A DNA stretch of 63,539 nucleotides from Winogradskya humida (lineage in GTDB: Bacteria; Actinomycetota; Actinomycetes; Mycobacteriales; Micromonosporaceae), in contig NZ_BOMN01000077.1 in the NCBI RefSeq assembly GCF_016862215.1, positions 1-63,539 of the forward strand, read 5' to 3'. The notes under the pieces were generated by a model. It was given only the letters and a program-made list of their open reading frames with translations, was not told where the DNA came from and did no database searches. Both the position numbers and the translations under genes were made by a program. Of this stretch, positions 1 to 9,432 are shown in pieces (position 1 is the first letter of the stretch; the number at the start of each line of letters is the position of its first letter).

Positions 1-89
1 GGCGCAGGCCTTGATCGGCGCAGGCCTTGATCGGCGCAGGCCTTGATCGGCGCAGGCCTTGATCGGCGCAGGCCTTGATCGGCGCAGGC
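1..89. repeat. 16-bp tandem repeat array
   Basis: Five perfect copies and a partial sixth of the 16-bp unit GGCGCAGGCCTTGATC begin at base 1, so the array may extend left of the window. 16 bp is not a multiple of 3 and no good reading frame crosses it, so it is taken as intergenic. Each unit contains TGA, as do several arrays further right that begin at gene stop codons; the neighbouring gene end would lie outside the window. Confidence 0.95.
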
Positions 90-99
90 TAGAAATTTT

Positions 100-150
100 G
101 ACCGTTCGACTCGGGACCGTTCGACTCGGGACCGTTCGACTCGGGACCGT
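100..150. repeat. 15-bp tandem repeat array
   Basis: Three perfect copies of GACCGTTCGACTCGG (100-114, 115-129, 130-144) and the start of a fourth. It lies 10 bp after the preceding array, has an unrelated unit, and is followed at once by a third array. No coding frame is apparent. Confidence 0.93.
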
Positions 151-152
151 TC

Positions 153-194
153 GGCGCGGGCGCGAAGGCGCGGGCGCGAAGGCGCGGGCGCGAG
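153..194. repeat. 14-bp tandem repeat array
   Basis: Three copies of GGCGCGGGCGCGAA (153-166, 167-180, 181-194, the last with one change). This is the third unrelated array within the first 200 bp. Confidence 0.9.
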
Positions 195-509
195 AGGTGG
201 GTTCTGGGCGCGGTGTGATGTTGCGCGAAAGACCGAGTTGCCGCAACTTTTGGTGATGTCAGCCGTCAAGCACGGCGCAATCGCGTCTCGCGACAACACA
301 TATACATTTTGGCCGAGGCTCTGACCAGCACTTATCTGCTGGCCCTTGTCACCCTGCAGTCCTGACCGACGATCGGGGCCAGTCACGACATCGACATCCG
401 GGTCCCGGACTCCAGGCGTCAACGGCATGGCCGACGGCAGACCGCAGTCGGTCTCCTTGCGAAAACCCACTCGCGCGAGGGAAGCGGGAGCAGAAGCGGA
501 AAGCGGGGA
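195..509. other. Intergenic stretch without a recognisable gene
   Basis: About 315 bp with no reading frame of convincing codon composition or ribosome site. Bases 290-345 are locally AT-richer than their surroundings and could hold a promoter, but I see no clear -35/-10 pair leading to a gene. It ends in a strong hairpin. Confidence 0.5.
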
Positions 510-547
510 CGGAGGGCCGGGACCTTTGCCGAGGTCCCGGCCCTCCG
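510..547. terminator. Strong GC-rich hairpin terminator
   Basis: A perfect 16-bp stem: the left arm at 510-525 contains GGAGGGCCGGGACCT and its exact complement lies at 532-547, around a 6-nt loop. There is no T-tract, as is common for actinomycete terminators. It lies 60 bp beyond the stop of the leftward LamG gene and can act in both directions. Confidence 0.75.
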
Positions 548-607
548 CGTGCCCGGCGCCGCCGGTGGATGACGGGGACGGCGGGCCGGGGTTCTTACCG
601 GTGGGGG

Positions 608-1387
608 TCAGCCGAGGCGGGCGTACACGTCGTCGAGGAGGCCGTGGTACATGTCGCTGGTGGTGTTGAAGTTGGGGCCGCCGATGCGCAGGGGGAGGTC
701 GTTGCTGATGGAGAGGGTGGCGGGGATGGCGAGGGTGCCGCTGAGTTTGCCGTCCACGTAGACGCTGAGGCGGGCGCCCGAGCGCTGGCACAGGACCGAG
801 TGCCAGGTGCCGTCGGCGACCGTGACGGCTGAGCGGATGAGGTAGATCACGGGTGTGGGGGAGCCGGTGCCGATGGCGATGCACTGGGCTTTGCCGTGGG
901 TGGCGCCGATCTGCATTTTCCAGAGGCTCTGGGTGTCGACGACACCCTTCTGCATGACGTTGGACGAGCCTGCCACCTGGGCTTTTGTCAGGCGGACCGA
1001 GGCGCCCCAGCGGAACTGGCGGGTGCCCGGGTCGAGATCGGCGTCGTCGGTGCCTTCGAGCAGGGCCCGGGGGCAGGTGGGGGCCTTGGCGGGGCAGGGG
1101 GCGGCGAAGGCGGCGTACGTGTGGGGCCTGGTGCCGTTGAAGTTGATCCGGCCCTTGTCCTTGGTGCGGATCGTGAGGGCGGAGCCGCGCTGGGAGAGGT
1201 CGCTCACCTTGGTGGCGGAGGTGGTGCCGGTGTCGAACGTGTACCGGGCGACGGTGACCGGTCCGGCAGCCGCAGCGGCCGCAAAGCCGGCGGCAGCAGA
1301 GCCAGGAGCAGGGGATGCAGAAGCGGGTGCCGAAACCGAAGCAAGAGCGAGGGCGCTGATCAGAGCGGTCGTGGCGGTGAATCGCAT
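608..1387 (-). CDS. Secreted LamG-like (concanavalin A-fold) protein
   Basis: Predicted 259-aa exported protein. The chosen ATG at 1387 starts a classic signal peptide (MRFTATTALISALALASV, then an AxA site near residue 25). Upstream codons in the same frame are charged and unlike an N-terminus. The mature part reads as one LamG/pentraxin-type jelly roll: an early ARYTFD strand, a central FRWGASVRLTKAQ strand, WHSVLCQRSGARLSVYVDGK and LRIGGPNF, ending with LLDDVYARLG. Such domains usually bind carbohydrate or sit beside a catalytic domain; none is present here, so it is either a binding protein or has an unrecognised role. It is monocistronic, with a strong hairpin downstream. Confidence 0.8.
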   Translation of the reverse strand: MRFTATTALISALALASVSAPASASPAPGSAAAGFAAAAAAGPVTVARYTFDTGTTSATKVSDLSQRGSALTIRTKDKGRINFNGTRPHTYAAFAAPCPAKAPTCPRALLEGTDDADLDPGTRQFRWGASVRLTKAQVAGSSNVMQKGVVDTQSLWKMQIGATHGKAQCIAIGTGSPTPVIYLIRSAVTVADGTWHSVLCQRSGARLSVYVDGKLSGTLAIPATLSISNDLPLRIGGPNFNTTSDMYHGLLDDVYARLG

Positions 1388-1561
1388 CCGAGAAACGTAC
1401 TTTTCACCCGGTAGATCGCGAAATGCAAAATATAGGTGTTTCAGCCTGGTTACGAACCGGGAAGGCCCAGGACCGGCGGAAAAGCGGCCGGTGCGAATCA
1501 CCCGAGCGGGCTAATCACCTGGAGCGCCCGGGGAGGGCCGGCCAGAAGCCGGCGGGCGGCC

Positions 1562-1603
1562 GGAGCCGGAGCAGCCCGGCCGGGGGCTAGAGCAGCCCGG
1601 CGG
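1562..1603. repeat. 21-bp duplication covering a stop codon
   Basis: Two adjacent 21-bp copies read on the minus strand. The first (1603-1583) covers the last codons and the TAG stop of the small leftward gene. The second (1582-1562) repeats CCGGGCTGCTC but has lost the stop triplet. Confidence 0.65.
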
Positions 1604-1967
1604 ACTCGGCGATCAGGCAGACCGCGACGAGGCGCATCAGGTGCCACTCGGCGGCGAGCCATGCCGGGCCGGACACGTACGCCTGGCCGGGCTCCGGGAT
1701 CGGGCGGCCCATGCGCTTGGCGGCGGCGACGATCGACCTGGTGTACGCGGCGAGACCGTCGGCGTCGACCTCGCGGCCGGCCTGGCCGAGGGCGTCGCGG
1801 ACGGCGGCGGCGTGCTGGTCGACCTGGGCGAGCAGGCCGGCGTCGCCGAGCGCGGCGGCCAGGCCGTCCACGCCCACCCGCGCCATCATCTCGTCCAGGA
1901 GCGCGCGGGCCGGGTCGGCGGCGGGAGCGGTGGAAATCGGGGCGAAGGCGAGGAATTCGTTCGTCAT
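1587..1967 (-). CDS. Small hypothetical alpha-helical protein
   Basis: Predicted 126-aa cytoplasmic protein, MTNEFLAFAPIST to AESAGLL, rich in Ala and Leu. It has no signal peptide, and I recognise no family or catalytic motif. Two helical stretches (about residues 20-65 and 75-120) with a conserved-looking WLAAEWHLMRLVAVC segment suggest a helical bundle. The ATG at 1967 is chosen because a promoter-like pair ends 7 bp upstream, which implies a leaderless mRNA; upstream codons in this frame look non-coding. Its last codons are duplicated just downstream. Confidence 0.6.
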   Translation of the reverse strand: MTNEFLAFAPISTAPAADPARALLDEMMARVGVDGLAAALGDAGLLAQVDQHAAAVRDALGQAGREVDADGLAAYTRSIVAAAKRMGRPIPEPGQAYVSGPAWLAAEWHLMRLVAVCLIAESAGLL

Positions 1968-1974
1968 GGGAAGG

Positions 1975-2003
1975 ACGCTAGGGCCTGCGGGCACCGGTTG
2001 ACA
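1975..2003 (-). promoter_or_regulatory. Leaderless promoter of the 126-aa gene
   Basis: On the minus strand TGTCAA (2003-1998) and TAGCGT (1980-1975) are separated by exactly 17 bp. The ATG begins 7 bp after the -10, so the predicted transcript starts at or next to the start codon. There is no Shine-Dalgarno sequence. Confidence 0.6.
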
Positions 2004-2047
2004 GCGGGGTAACCGAACGGCACCCGACCCATGCCCGCAGCGCACCC

Positions 2048-2119
2048 GGGGGCACCGGATTCCGCCCTCGTGCCCCATTCGGCGAGGGCACGGATTCAGA
2101 CCCTGGTGCCCCATTCGGC
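2048..2119. repeat. 36-bp tandem duplication spanning a gene end
   Basis: Two imperfect 36-bp copies on the minus strand, both starting GCCGAATGGGGCAC (2119-2084 and 2083-2048). The first holds the last codons (AEWGTRV) and TGA of the GGDEF-EAL gene. The second lies in the spacer and no longer has the stop. Confidence 0.7.
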
Positions 2120-4456
2120 GCTCGTGAGCAGCTTGGCCGCGTCGCCGGCGGGCAGGGGGCGGGCGTAGTAGTAGCCCTGGGCCCGGTCGCAGCCGAGTTC
2201 GCGCAGCAGGTCGACCTGCTCGCGGGTCTCGACGCCCTCGGCGATGGTGCCGAGCTTGAGACCGGCGGCCAGGTCGATGATCGCCTTGACCATGGTGCGG
2301 GCGGCCGGGTCGGGGCCGTCGGATCCGGGTTCGGCCGAGGGGCCGGGCATGAAGGACTTGTCGATCTTGACGTGGTCGATCGGGAGGTCACGCAGGTACG
2401 CGAGCGACGAGTAGCCCGTACCGAAATCGTCGACCGCGACCTTCACGCCGTGCCCGCGCAGCGTCTCGAGGTGGCGGATGGCCTGGTCGGTGACCATTCC
2501 GGAGGCGACGAGGACACCCTCGGTGATCTCCAGGATGAGCGCGGAGGCGGGCAGCCCCGAATCGCGCAGCGCGCTGAAGACCTGGGCCGCGAAATCCGTC
2601 TCCCGCAGCTGGCGCGGCGACACGTTGACCGACACGACGACGGCGTGGCGGCGGCGGTGCCATTCGGCGACGACCTCGCAGGAGCGCCGCAGCACCCATT
2701 CGCCGATCGGCACGATCAGGCCGCTGTCCTCGGCGGCCGGGATGAACTGGTCGGGCGCGATCATCGTCTCGCCGGCGGGCTGCCAGCGGATCAGCGCCTC
2801 GACCCCGGTCATCCGCTCGTCGGCGAGCCGCACGAGCGGCTGGAAGTACACGATCAGCTCGTCGCGGTCGATGGCCCCGCGCAGGCGTTCGACCGTACGC
2901 GAGACCGCCAGCTTCTTCTCGCTCAGCGCCCGGTCGAACAGCGTCATCTGGTCCCGCCCGGCCGCCTTGGCGGCGTGCAGCGCCATGTACGCGTCCCGCA
3001 GCACATCCCCCGTGAGCAGTTCCCCGTCGAGCGCCCGCAGCCCGATGCTCACCGTGGCGAACAGTTCGTGGCCCTGCACCGCGAACGGGCTGCGCATCGC
3101 CGAGAGGACCCGCTCGCCGATCCGGGTGCAGCCGGCGGCGTCCTCGTCGTGGGCCAGGATCGCGAACTCGTCGCTGTCGAGGCGGGCGAGCAGGTCGCCG
3201 GACGGGAGGATCTCGTGCAGCCGCCCGGTGGCCGCGACGAGCAGCTCGTCGCCGACGGCGTGCCCGAACCGGTCGTTGACCTCCTTGAACTCGTCGAGGT
3301 CGAGGACGATCAGCGCGCCGGGACGTTCGGCGGCCAACGCCGCGGTGACCCGTTCGTAGAGCAGTTCCCGGTTGGGCAGGGCGGTGAGACTGTCGTGCTG
3401 GGCCTGGTGGCGCAGCTCGTCCTGGAGCTCCTGCTGCCGGCCCAGCGACTGTTCGAGGGCTACCGCGCGTCGCCGCCCGACGAGGTTGAGCTGCCGCATC
3501 CGGGTCACGACGAGCGCGGCGGTCAGGGCGGTGGCGCCGACCGGGACGATGACGTCGCCGGCGGTGACCCGGTCCACGGCGCTCTCGTGCAGCAGGAAGA
3601 TCCCGGTCATGATCGGGGTGGCGACGACCGTGACGATGTAGATCCGGGCGGTGCCGATGTCGTCGAGCGCGTCGTCCTCGCTCGGAGCGGGCTGGATCAC
3701 CGCCATCGACGGGTGCAGGGCGGCCGCGCCGAGCAGCGCGTTGGCCGCCATCCAGGAGGCCATGCTGAGCACGGGGAGGTGACCACCGTTGATCGTGGAG
3801 AGGAAGAGCGCGCTGTCGGCGACCAGCAGCCCGGCGGTCGCGGCGCAGAGCAGGACGTAGGCTGCCGACTTCGTGCCGCCGACCAGCAGCAGCCGCAGGC
3901 CGAGGGCGAAGATCGCCATGTCGAGCATCGGGAGCGCGACGAGGTGGGGCTGGCTGGGGATCCGGCCGGGGTCGAGCACGTACGGGTCGACCACCAGCGT
4001 CCACCAGACCACCGCCGCGCCGCTGGTGATGATCCCGGTCTCGGTGTAGCCGGCGAAGCGCAGGGCACGCCGGCTCTGACCGGGAAGGACCATCAGCGCG
4101 CAGGCGAGGATCGGGTAGGTGACGAGGTGGAACAGGCCGGTCGCCGCATAGTCGCTCATGCCGCCCACCGACTGCGGCAGAGGCCAGACCAGGTCGCAGA
4201 ACAGGGCGTAGCCGACCCCGGTCAGCAGCAGGTACCAGCCGAGCGGGTGGCGGGGCCGGTGCACCCGCAGCCCCGCGACGAGGGCCGCGATCACCGCGAG
4301 GGCGCCGAGCAGCCGCAGCGCCGTACGAGCGGCCGGCCAGGGCAGGAACGGCAGGACAACGGCTGCTGACCCGAGAACGCTCAGGTACCACAACCACCAC
4401 CGGCGGGCAGGGCCTGGAGGCCCGCCCGCCCGCGCTGTCGTTTGCCCGTCCGCCAT
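2096..4456 (-). CDS. Membrane GGDEF-EAL protein (probable c-di-GMP phosphodiesterase)
   Basis: Predicted 786-aa inner-membrane protein. Residues 20-310 hold about nine hydrophobic helices, forming an integral sensor module. A GGDEF domain (about 350-515) keeps LPNRELL and LDLDEFKEVNDRFGHAVGDELL, but its signature is DSDEF instead of GGDEF and no RxxD inhibitory site precedes it, so cyclase activity is doubtful. The EAL domain (about 530-775) looks active: EALIRW, NVSPRQL, EITEG, DDFGTGYSSLAYL, KIDKSF and AEGVET are all present. The net role is probably c-di-GMP breakdown gated by the degenerate GGDEF and membrane parts. Monocistronic; its 3' end is tandemly duplicated. Confidence 0.92.
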   Translation of the reverse strand: MADGQTTARAGGPPGPARRWWLWYLSVLGSAAVVLPFLPWPAARTALRLLGALAVIAALVAGLRVHRPRHPLGWYLLLTGVGYALFCDLVWPLPQSVGGMSDYAATGLFHLVTYPILACALMVLPGQSRRALRFAGYTETGIITSGAAVVWWTLVVDPYVLDPGRIPSQPHLVALPMLDMAIFALGLRLLLVGGTKSAAYVLLCAATAGLLVADSALFLSTINGGHLPVLSMASWMAANALLGAAALHPSMAVIQPAPSEDDALDDIGTARIYIVTVVATPIMTGIFLLHESAVDRVTAGDVIVPVGATALTAALVVTRMRQLNLVGRRRAVALEQSLGRQQELQDELRHQAQHDSLTALPNRELLYERVTAALAAERPGALIVLDLDEFKEVNDRFGHAVGDELLVAATGRLHEILPSGDLLARLDSDEFAILAHDEDAAGCTRIGERVLSAMRSPFAVQGHELFATVSIGLRALDGELLTGDVLRDAYMALHAAKAAGRDQMTLFDRALSEKKLAVSRTVERLRGAIDRDELIVYFQPLVRLADERMTGVEALIRWQPAGETMIAPDQFIPAAEDSGLIVPIGEWVLRRSCEVVAEWHRRRHAVVVSVNVSPRQLRETDFAAQVFSALRDSGLPASALILEITEGVLVASGMVTDQAIRHLETLRGHGVKVAVDDFGTGYSSLAYLRDLPIDHVKIDKSFMPGPSAEPGSDGPDPAARTMVKAIIDLAAGLKLGTIAEGVETREQVDLLRELGCDRAQGYYYARPLPAGDAAKLLTSAEWGTRV

Positions 4457-4514
4457 TGCCGTTCCACGGTCGCATGCGGACCGTACGGCTACGGGCGGAA
4501 CGGGACAGAACGTG

Positions 4515-7500
4515 TCAGGTCGGCAGTTGGTCCATCGCCTTGTAGATGCGTTTGTCCGATACGGGGTACGCCGTACCGAGCGCCTGCGCGAAGAAGTTGA
4601 TCCGCAGCTCCTCGAGCATCCAGCGGATCTCGCGCAGCCCCTCGTCGGCGGGCCCGCCCACCGGCAGGTCGGCGCGCAGCTCGCGGTACTCGCGCTCGAT
4701 CTCCTGCAGCTGGCCCATCAGTTGCCGGTCGCGGGCGAGGTTGCCACCGAGCCGGTCGAGGCGGTGCACGATGCCCTTGAGGTAGCGGGGCAGCTGGTGC
4801 AGCTGGCGCCAGCCGGTGTCGGTGACGAAACCGGGGTAGACCAGCGCCTTGAGCTGGGCCCGGATGTCGGCGAGCGCCGGAACCATGGACGGGTCGCGGG
4901 TGGTGCCGAGCCGCTGGCCGACGTCGTACGCCGTGGCGAGCACCGCCTGCACCTGGGTCACGACGGCGGCGGTCGCGTCGACCAGGTCGGCGCGCACCTC
5001 GTCGCGCAGCTTGGCGAACTCCGGCGTCGACCAGACCGGCCCGCCGGAGTCCTGCACGAGGCGATCCACGGCGGCCCCGGCGCAGTCGTCGAGCAGGTCG
5101 GCGATCGAACGGTACGGGTTGCCGCGCGACAGCTCCAGCTTGGCCCGGTTGTCGAGGCGCCCCTGCAGGTAGCGGGCGGCCGGGGGCAGCGTGAGCAGGA
5201 GCAGGCGCCGGGTGCCGTTGCGCATCGCCTCGCGCTGTTCGGCCTCGCTCTCGAAGACCCGGATCGCGACGCTGTCCTTCTCGTCGGCGAGCGCGGGGTA
5301 GACCGTGACCTCGTACCCGCCACGGACCTGTTTGATCGACCTGGCGAGCGTACCGAAATCATTGGTGGTGATGCCGCGCCGTTCGATGTCGCCGGCGGCA
5401 GCGGAGATGGTCTGCTGCACCTTGGGTGCGAGGCTCGCGCGCAGCACGTCGAGGTCGCGGCCCTCCCCCACCGGCGCGCCCTGCTCGTTGACGACCCGGA
5501 AGTTGATCCGCAGGTGGTCCGGCACGGCGCCGGGGCGCCAGGCGTCGCGCGGCACGATCGTGCCGGTGAGTTTGCGCAGCTCGGCGCCGACCGCGTCGCT
5601 GAGGTCACCGCGGCGGGCCGGGATGCGGGAGAGCACCGTGTCGGCCCAGTCCGGCACCGGCACGAAACTGGTGCGCAGATGCTTGGGCAGCGCCCGGATC
5701 AGCGCGACGACGATCTCCTTGCGCAGGCCCGGGACGTTCCAGCCGAAGTCGGCGGCGTCGAGCTTGTTGAGCAGCGGCAGCGGCACCTGCACGGTCACGC
5801 CGTCGGCCCGGGCGCCGGGTTCGAACTGGTAGGACAACGGGAGGCGTACGCCGTTGGCCCTCTTGTCGCTTTTTGAATCGTTGGTCGGCACCAGCCAGGC
5901 GTCGGGATACGCCCCCGGGTCGACCCCGTCACGCCCGGTGTTGACCAGCAGCTCGCGCGTGAACGTGAGCAGCTGCGGATCATCGTGGCGGGCCTTCTTC
6001 CACCACGAGTCGAAGTGCCGGGCGGAGACCACATCGGCGGGGATGCGCGCGTCGTACAGGGCGTAGACGGTCTCGTCGTCGACGAGGATGTCGCGGCGGC
6101 GGGCCCTGTTCTCGATCTCCTCGATGCGGGCGAGCAGCGTGGTGTTCTCGGCGAAGAACGTGTGGTGGGTCTCCCAGTCGCCCTCGACCAGCGCGTGCCG
6201 GATGAACAGCTCGCGCGAGACGATCGGGTCGACCTTGGCGTAGCCGACCTTGCGGCGCGGCACGATCGGCAGACCGTAGAGCGTGACCTTCTCGTACGCC
6301 ATGACGGCGCCCTGCTTCTTCTCCCAGTGCGGTTCGCTGTAACTGCGTTTCACCAGGTGCGGGGCGAGTTTCTCGGCCCATTCCGGCTCGATGCGGGCGT
6401 TGACGCGGCCCCAGAGCCGGGAGGTCTCGACGAGCTCCGCGGACATCACCCAGCGTGGCTGCTTCTTGAACAGCGCCGAGCCGGGGAAAATCGCGAACTT
6501 CGCACCGCGCGCGCCGAGGTATTCACGCTTGTCGGTGTCCTTGAGCCCGATGTGGCTGAGCAGGCCGGACAGCAGGGCGGTGTGCAGCCGCTGCGCCTCG
6601 GGCACGCTCTCGTCGTCCTCGGAGAAGGCCAGATCGAGGGACCGGGCGGTCTGGCGGAGCTGGGCGTAGAGATCCTGCCATTCGCGTACGCGCAGGTAGT
6701 TGAGGTATTCGCTGCGGCACATCCGGCGGAACTGGTTGCCGGACAGCTCCCGCTGTTTCTCGCGCAGGTAGCGCCACAGGTTGAGGTAGCTGAAGAAGTC
6801 CGACTCTTTGTCGACGAACCGGGCGTGCTTCTCGTCAGCCTGCTGCTGGCGCTCGGCAGGGCGCTCGCGCGGGTCCTGGATCGACAGCGCCGCGGCGATG
6901 ACCATGACCTCGGCGACGCATTCCTGCACGCCGCCCTCGACGACCATGCGGGCGAGCCGCGGGTCGACCGGCAGCGCCGCGAGTTTGCGGCCCATCGGGG
7001 TCAGGTTGCGCTGCTCGAGCGCGCCGAGCTCCTCGAGAAGCTTGACGCCGTCGGTGACGTTGCGCTTGTCCGGCGGGTCGATGAAGGGGAACTTCTGCAG
7101 GTCACCCAGGCCGAGGTTGGTCATCTGCAGAATGACGGAGGCCAGATTGGTACGCAGGATCTCCGGCTCGGTGAACTCCGGCCGCCCCTCGAAGTCCTCC
7201 TCCGAGTAGAGCCTGATGCAAATGCCGTCAGAGGTACGCCCGCAGCGGCCTTTTCGCTGGTTGGCGCTCGCCTGCGACACGGCTTCGATGGGGAGCCGCT
7301 GCACCTTGAGCCGGCTGCTGTACCGGGAGATCCGCGCGGTGCCGGGGTCGATCACGTACCGGATGCCGGGCACGGTCAGCGATGTCTCGGCGACGTTGGT
7401 GGCGAGCACGACGCGGCGGCCGGTGTGACGCTCGAAGACCTTGTGCTGCTCCGCGGCGGACAACCGGCCGTAGAGCGGGACGACCTCGGTGTTGCGCAGG

Positions 7501-8468
7501 TCGAGCTTGTTCAGGGCGTCGGCGGTGTCGCGGATCTCGCGCTCGCCGCTGAGGAACACGAGGATGTCGCCGCTGCTCTCGCGCCCGAGTTCGGCCACCG
7601 CGTCGGAGATGCCGTCGACGAGGTCGATCGGCTCCTCGCGCTCCTCCTCGGTTTCCTGCACAAGGGGCCGATATCGGACTTCGACCGGATATGTCCGGCC
7701 TGATACCTCGATCACCGGGGCGGGCTTGCCGGCCGCATCGCTGAAGTGCTCCGCGAAACGCTGGGTCTCGATCGTCGCCGAGGTGATGATCAGCTTGAGG
7801 TCGGGGCGCTGGGGCAGGAGCTGGCGCAGGTAGCCGAGGATGAAGTCGATGTTGAGGCTGCGCTCGTGGGCCTCGTCGATGATCAGCGTGTCGTAGCGGC
7901 GCAGCATCCGGTCGTGCTGGATCTCGGCGAGCAGGATGCCGTCGGTCATCACCTTGATCATGGTCTCGTCGGAGACCTGGTCGGTGAAGCGGACCTTGTA
8001 GCCGACCGTGGCGCCCAGCTCGGTGCCGAGCTCCTCGGCGATGCGCTCGGCGACCGTGCGCGCGGCGATCCGGCGGGGCTGGGTGTGCCCGATCTGGCCG
8101 TTCAGGCCGCGCCCCAGCTCGAGGCAGATCTTGGGGATCTGGGTGGTCTTGCCGGACCCGGTCTCCCCCGCCACGATCACGACCTGGTGGTCGCGGATCG
8201 CGGCGAGGATGTCGTCCTTGCGGGCGCTGACCGGCAGCTCCGCGGGGTAGGTGACGACCGGCATCGACGCGACGCGGGCCGCGCGGCGCGCCTCGGCCCG
8301 CTCGATCTCGCCGGCTATCTCGGTCAGGGCCGCGGAGCGCGCGACGTCGTCGCGGATCCTGCGGGTGCCGTCGAGACGGCGGCGCAGGCGGCGCTCGTCG
8401 CGGGGCAGGAGTTCGGACATCCGGCGGCGGAGCTCGGCAAGATCCGGGCTTACGGGGGCTACAGACAT
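4515..8468 (-). CDS. hrpA: ATP-dependent RNA helicase HrpA
   Basis: Predicted 1317-aa DEAH-box helicase, the usual length for HrpA. Walker A is GETGSGKTTQIPK near residue 100, the DEAH box is IIDEAHERSLNIDF near residue 198, and TSAT, SLTVPGIRYVID and QRKGRCGRTSDG (motif VI) follow in order. The winged-helix/ratchet and OB parts come next, then the long HrpA-specific C-terminal DUF3418 region. Family members unwind RNA and act in mRNA processing or ribosome rescue. The ATG at 8468 lies 9 bp after a TATTGT (-10-like), so the leader is very short or absent. Monocistronic. Confidence 0.96.
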   Translation of the reverse strand: MSVAPVSPDLAELRRRMSELLPRDERRLRRRLDGTRRIRDDVARSAALTEIAGEIERAEARRAARVASMPVVTYPAELPVSARKDDILAAIRDHQVVIVAGETGSGKTTQIPKICLELGRGLNGQIGHTQPRRIAARTVAERIAEELGTELGATVGYKVRFTDQVSDETMIKVMTDGILLAEIQHDRMLRRYDTLIIDEAHERSLNIDFILGYLRQLLPQRPDLKLIITSATIETQRFAEHFSDAAGKPAPVIEVSGRTYPVEVRYRPLVQETEEEREEPIDLVDGISDAVAELGRESSGDILVFLSGEREIRDTADALNKLDLRNTEVVPLYGRLSAAEQHKVFERHTGRRVVLATNVAETSLTVPGIRYVIDPGTARISRYSSRLKVQRLPIEAVSQASANQRKGRCGRTSDGICIRLYSEEDFEGRPEFTEPEILRTNLASVILQMTNLGLGDLQKFPFIDPPDKRNVTDGVKLLEELGALEQRNLTPMGRKLAALPVDPRLARMVVEGGVQECVAEVMVIAAALSIQDPRERPAERQQQADEKHARFVDKESDFFSYLNLWRYLREKQRELSGNQFRRMCRSEYLNYLRVREWQDLYAQLRQTARSLDLAFSEDDESVPEAQRLHTALLSGLLSHIGLKDTDKREYLGARGAKFAIFPGSALFKKQPRWVMSAELVETSRLWGRVNARIEPEWAEKLAPHLVKRSYSEPHWEKKQGAVMAYEKVTLYGLPIVPRRKVGYAKVDPIVSRELFIRHALVEGDWETHHTFFAENTTLLARIEEIENRARRRDILVDDETVYALYDARIPADVVSARHFDSWWKKARHDDPQLLTFTRELLVNTGRDGVDPGAYPDAWLVPTNDSKSDKRANGVRLPLSYQFEPGARADGVTVQVPLPLLNKLDAADFGWNVPGLRKEIVVALIRALPKHLRTSFVPVPDWADTVLSRIPARRGDLSDAVGAELRKLTGTIVPRDAWRPGAVPDHLRINFRVVNEQGAPVGEGRDLDVLRASLAPKVQQTISAAAGDIERRGITTNDFGTLARSIKQVRGGYEVTVYPALADEKDSVAIRVFESEAEQREAMRNGTRRLLLLTLPPAARYLQGRLDNRAKLELSRGNPYRSIADLLDDCAGAAVDRLVQDSGGPVWSTPEFAKLRDEVRADLVDATAAVVTQVQAVLATAYDVGQRLGTTRDPSMVPALADIRAQLKALVYPGFVTDTGWRQLHQLPRYLKGIVHRLDRLGGNLARDRQLMGQLQEIEREYRELRADLPVGGPADEGLREIRWMLEELRINFFAQALGTAYPVSDKRIYKAMDQLPT

Positions 8469-8511
8469 GGCGACACAACAATAGGCATCCGCGCCCCCGA
8501 GCGCCTGGTGA

Positions 8512-9285
8512 TTATCGCCGCAGCTTGTCGATGTGGGCCATCTCCTCCTCCGACAGCACGAAACCGTCGATCTGGGCGTTCCTGGAGATGCGTTCCGGGG
8601 TCACGCTCTTCGGGATGACGACGATCCCGTGCTGGATGTGCCAGCGCAGCACCACCCGGGCGGTGTCGACGCCGTGCGCGGACGCGATCCGGGTCAGGAC
8701 CGGGTCCTTGAGGTTCGTGGTCTTGAACGGCGAGTAGCCCTCGACGACGACGCCCCGGTCGCGGTGCTCGGCGACCAGGCTCGGGTCGTACAGGCTGGGT
8801 CCCCACTTGATCTGGTTCACGGCGGGCTTCTGACCGGTCTCGTCGATCAGCTCGTCGATGTCCTTGATGTCATAATTGCTGACCCCGACGGCCCGGACGA
8901 GGCCCTCGTCGCGGGCGGCGAGCATCGCGCGCCACATCGGCACGGAGTGCCCGGCGCTGGGCTGCCAGTGGATCAGCCAGAGGTCGATGGCGCTCAGGCG
9001 CAGGGCCTCGAGGCTGGCCGCGAGGACCTCGCGCTCCTGCCCGGCCTGATGAGCGGGCATCTTGGTGGTTACAAACACCTCGTCACGGGGTACGCCACTA
9101 TCTGCCAAAGCACGCCCGACCTCGGCTTCGTTGCCGTAGACGGTCGCGGTGTCGAGGTGCCGGTATCCGGCCTCGAGAGCCTCACGGACCGCTTCGTACG
9201 CGGCTTGTCCTTCGATCTGCCAGGTGCCGAAGCCGAGCAGCGGCATGGAGAGGCCCCCGTCGAGGGGTACGGAAGCAATCGTCAT
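8512..9285 (-). CDS. Aldo/keto reductase
   Basis: Predicted 257-aa cytosolic NADPH-dependent oxidoreductase of the AKR5 type (2,5-diketo-D-gluconate reductase-like). Catalytic tetrad residues are visible: D and Y in LDTATVYGNE, K in VTTKMP, and H in LIHWQPS. VGVSNYD, VNQIKWGPSLYD and VIPKSVTPERI follow the family pattern, the last binding the cofactor 2'-phosphate. The ATG at 9285 gives the standard N-terminus (LDGGLSMPLLGFGTWQ) and has a GGGGG ribosome site. Divergent from the response regulator gene across 147 bp. The physiological substrate cannot be told. Confidence 0.93.
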   Translation of the reverse strand: MTIASVPLDGGLSMPLLGFGTWQIEGQAAYEAVREALEAGYRHLDTATVYGNEAEVGRALADSGVPRDEVFVTTKMPAHQAGQEREVLAASLEALRLSAIDLWLIHWQPSAGHSVPMWRAMLAARDEGLVRAVGVSNYDIKDIDELIDETGQKPAVNQIKWGPSLYDPSLVAEHRDRGVVVEGYSPFKTTNLKDPVLTRIASAHGVDTARVVLRWHIQHGIVVIPKSVTPERISRNAQIDGFVLSEEEMAHIDKLRR

Positions 9286-9432
9286 ACCCCCATCTAACTC
9301 CTGGGGGTGGACCCTCTGGGAACTCCCGGTCGGAGCGGCCGCACGACAAGGAAATTGGTCACGTGCCCGTGTCCGGACGCGGCCTCGGTCTTTAACCCTG
9401 CGACTACAACGCAAAACCGGAGGCCGGGCCCC

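Noticed and set aside
346..669. Possible 107-codon gene on the plus strand
   Set aside because: It runs through the strong hairpin at 510-547 and into the LamG gene. Composition is Arg/Pro/Ser shadow-like, with no ribosome site.
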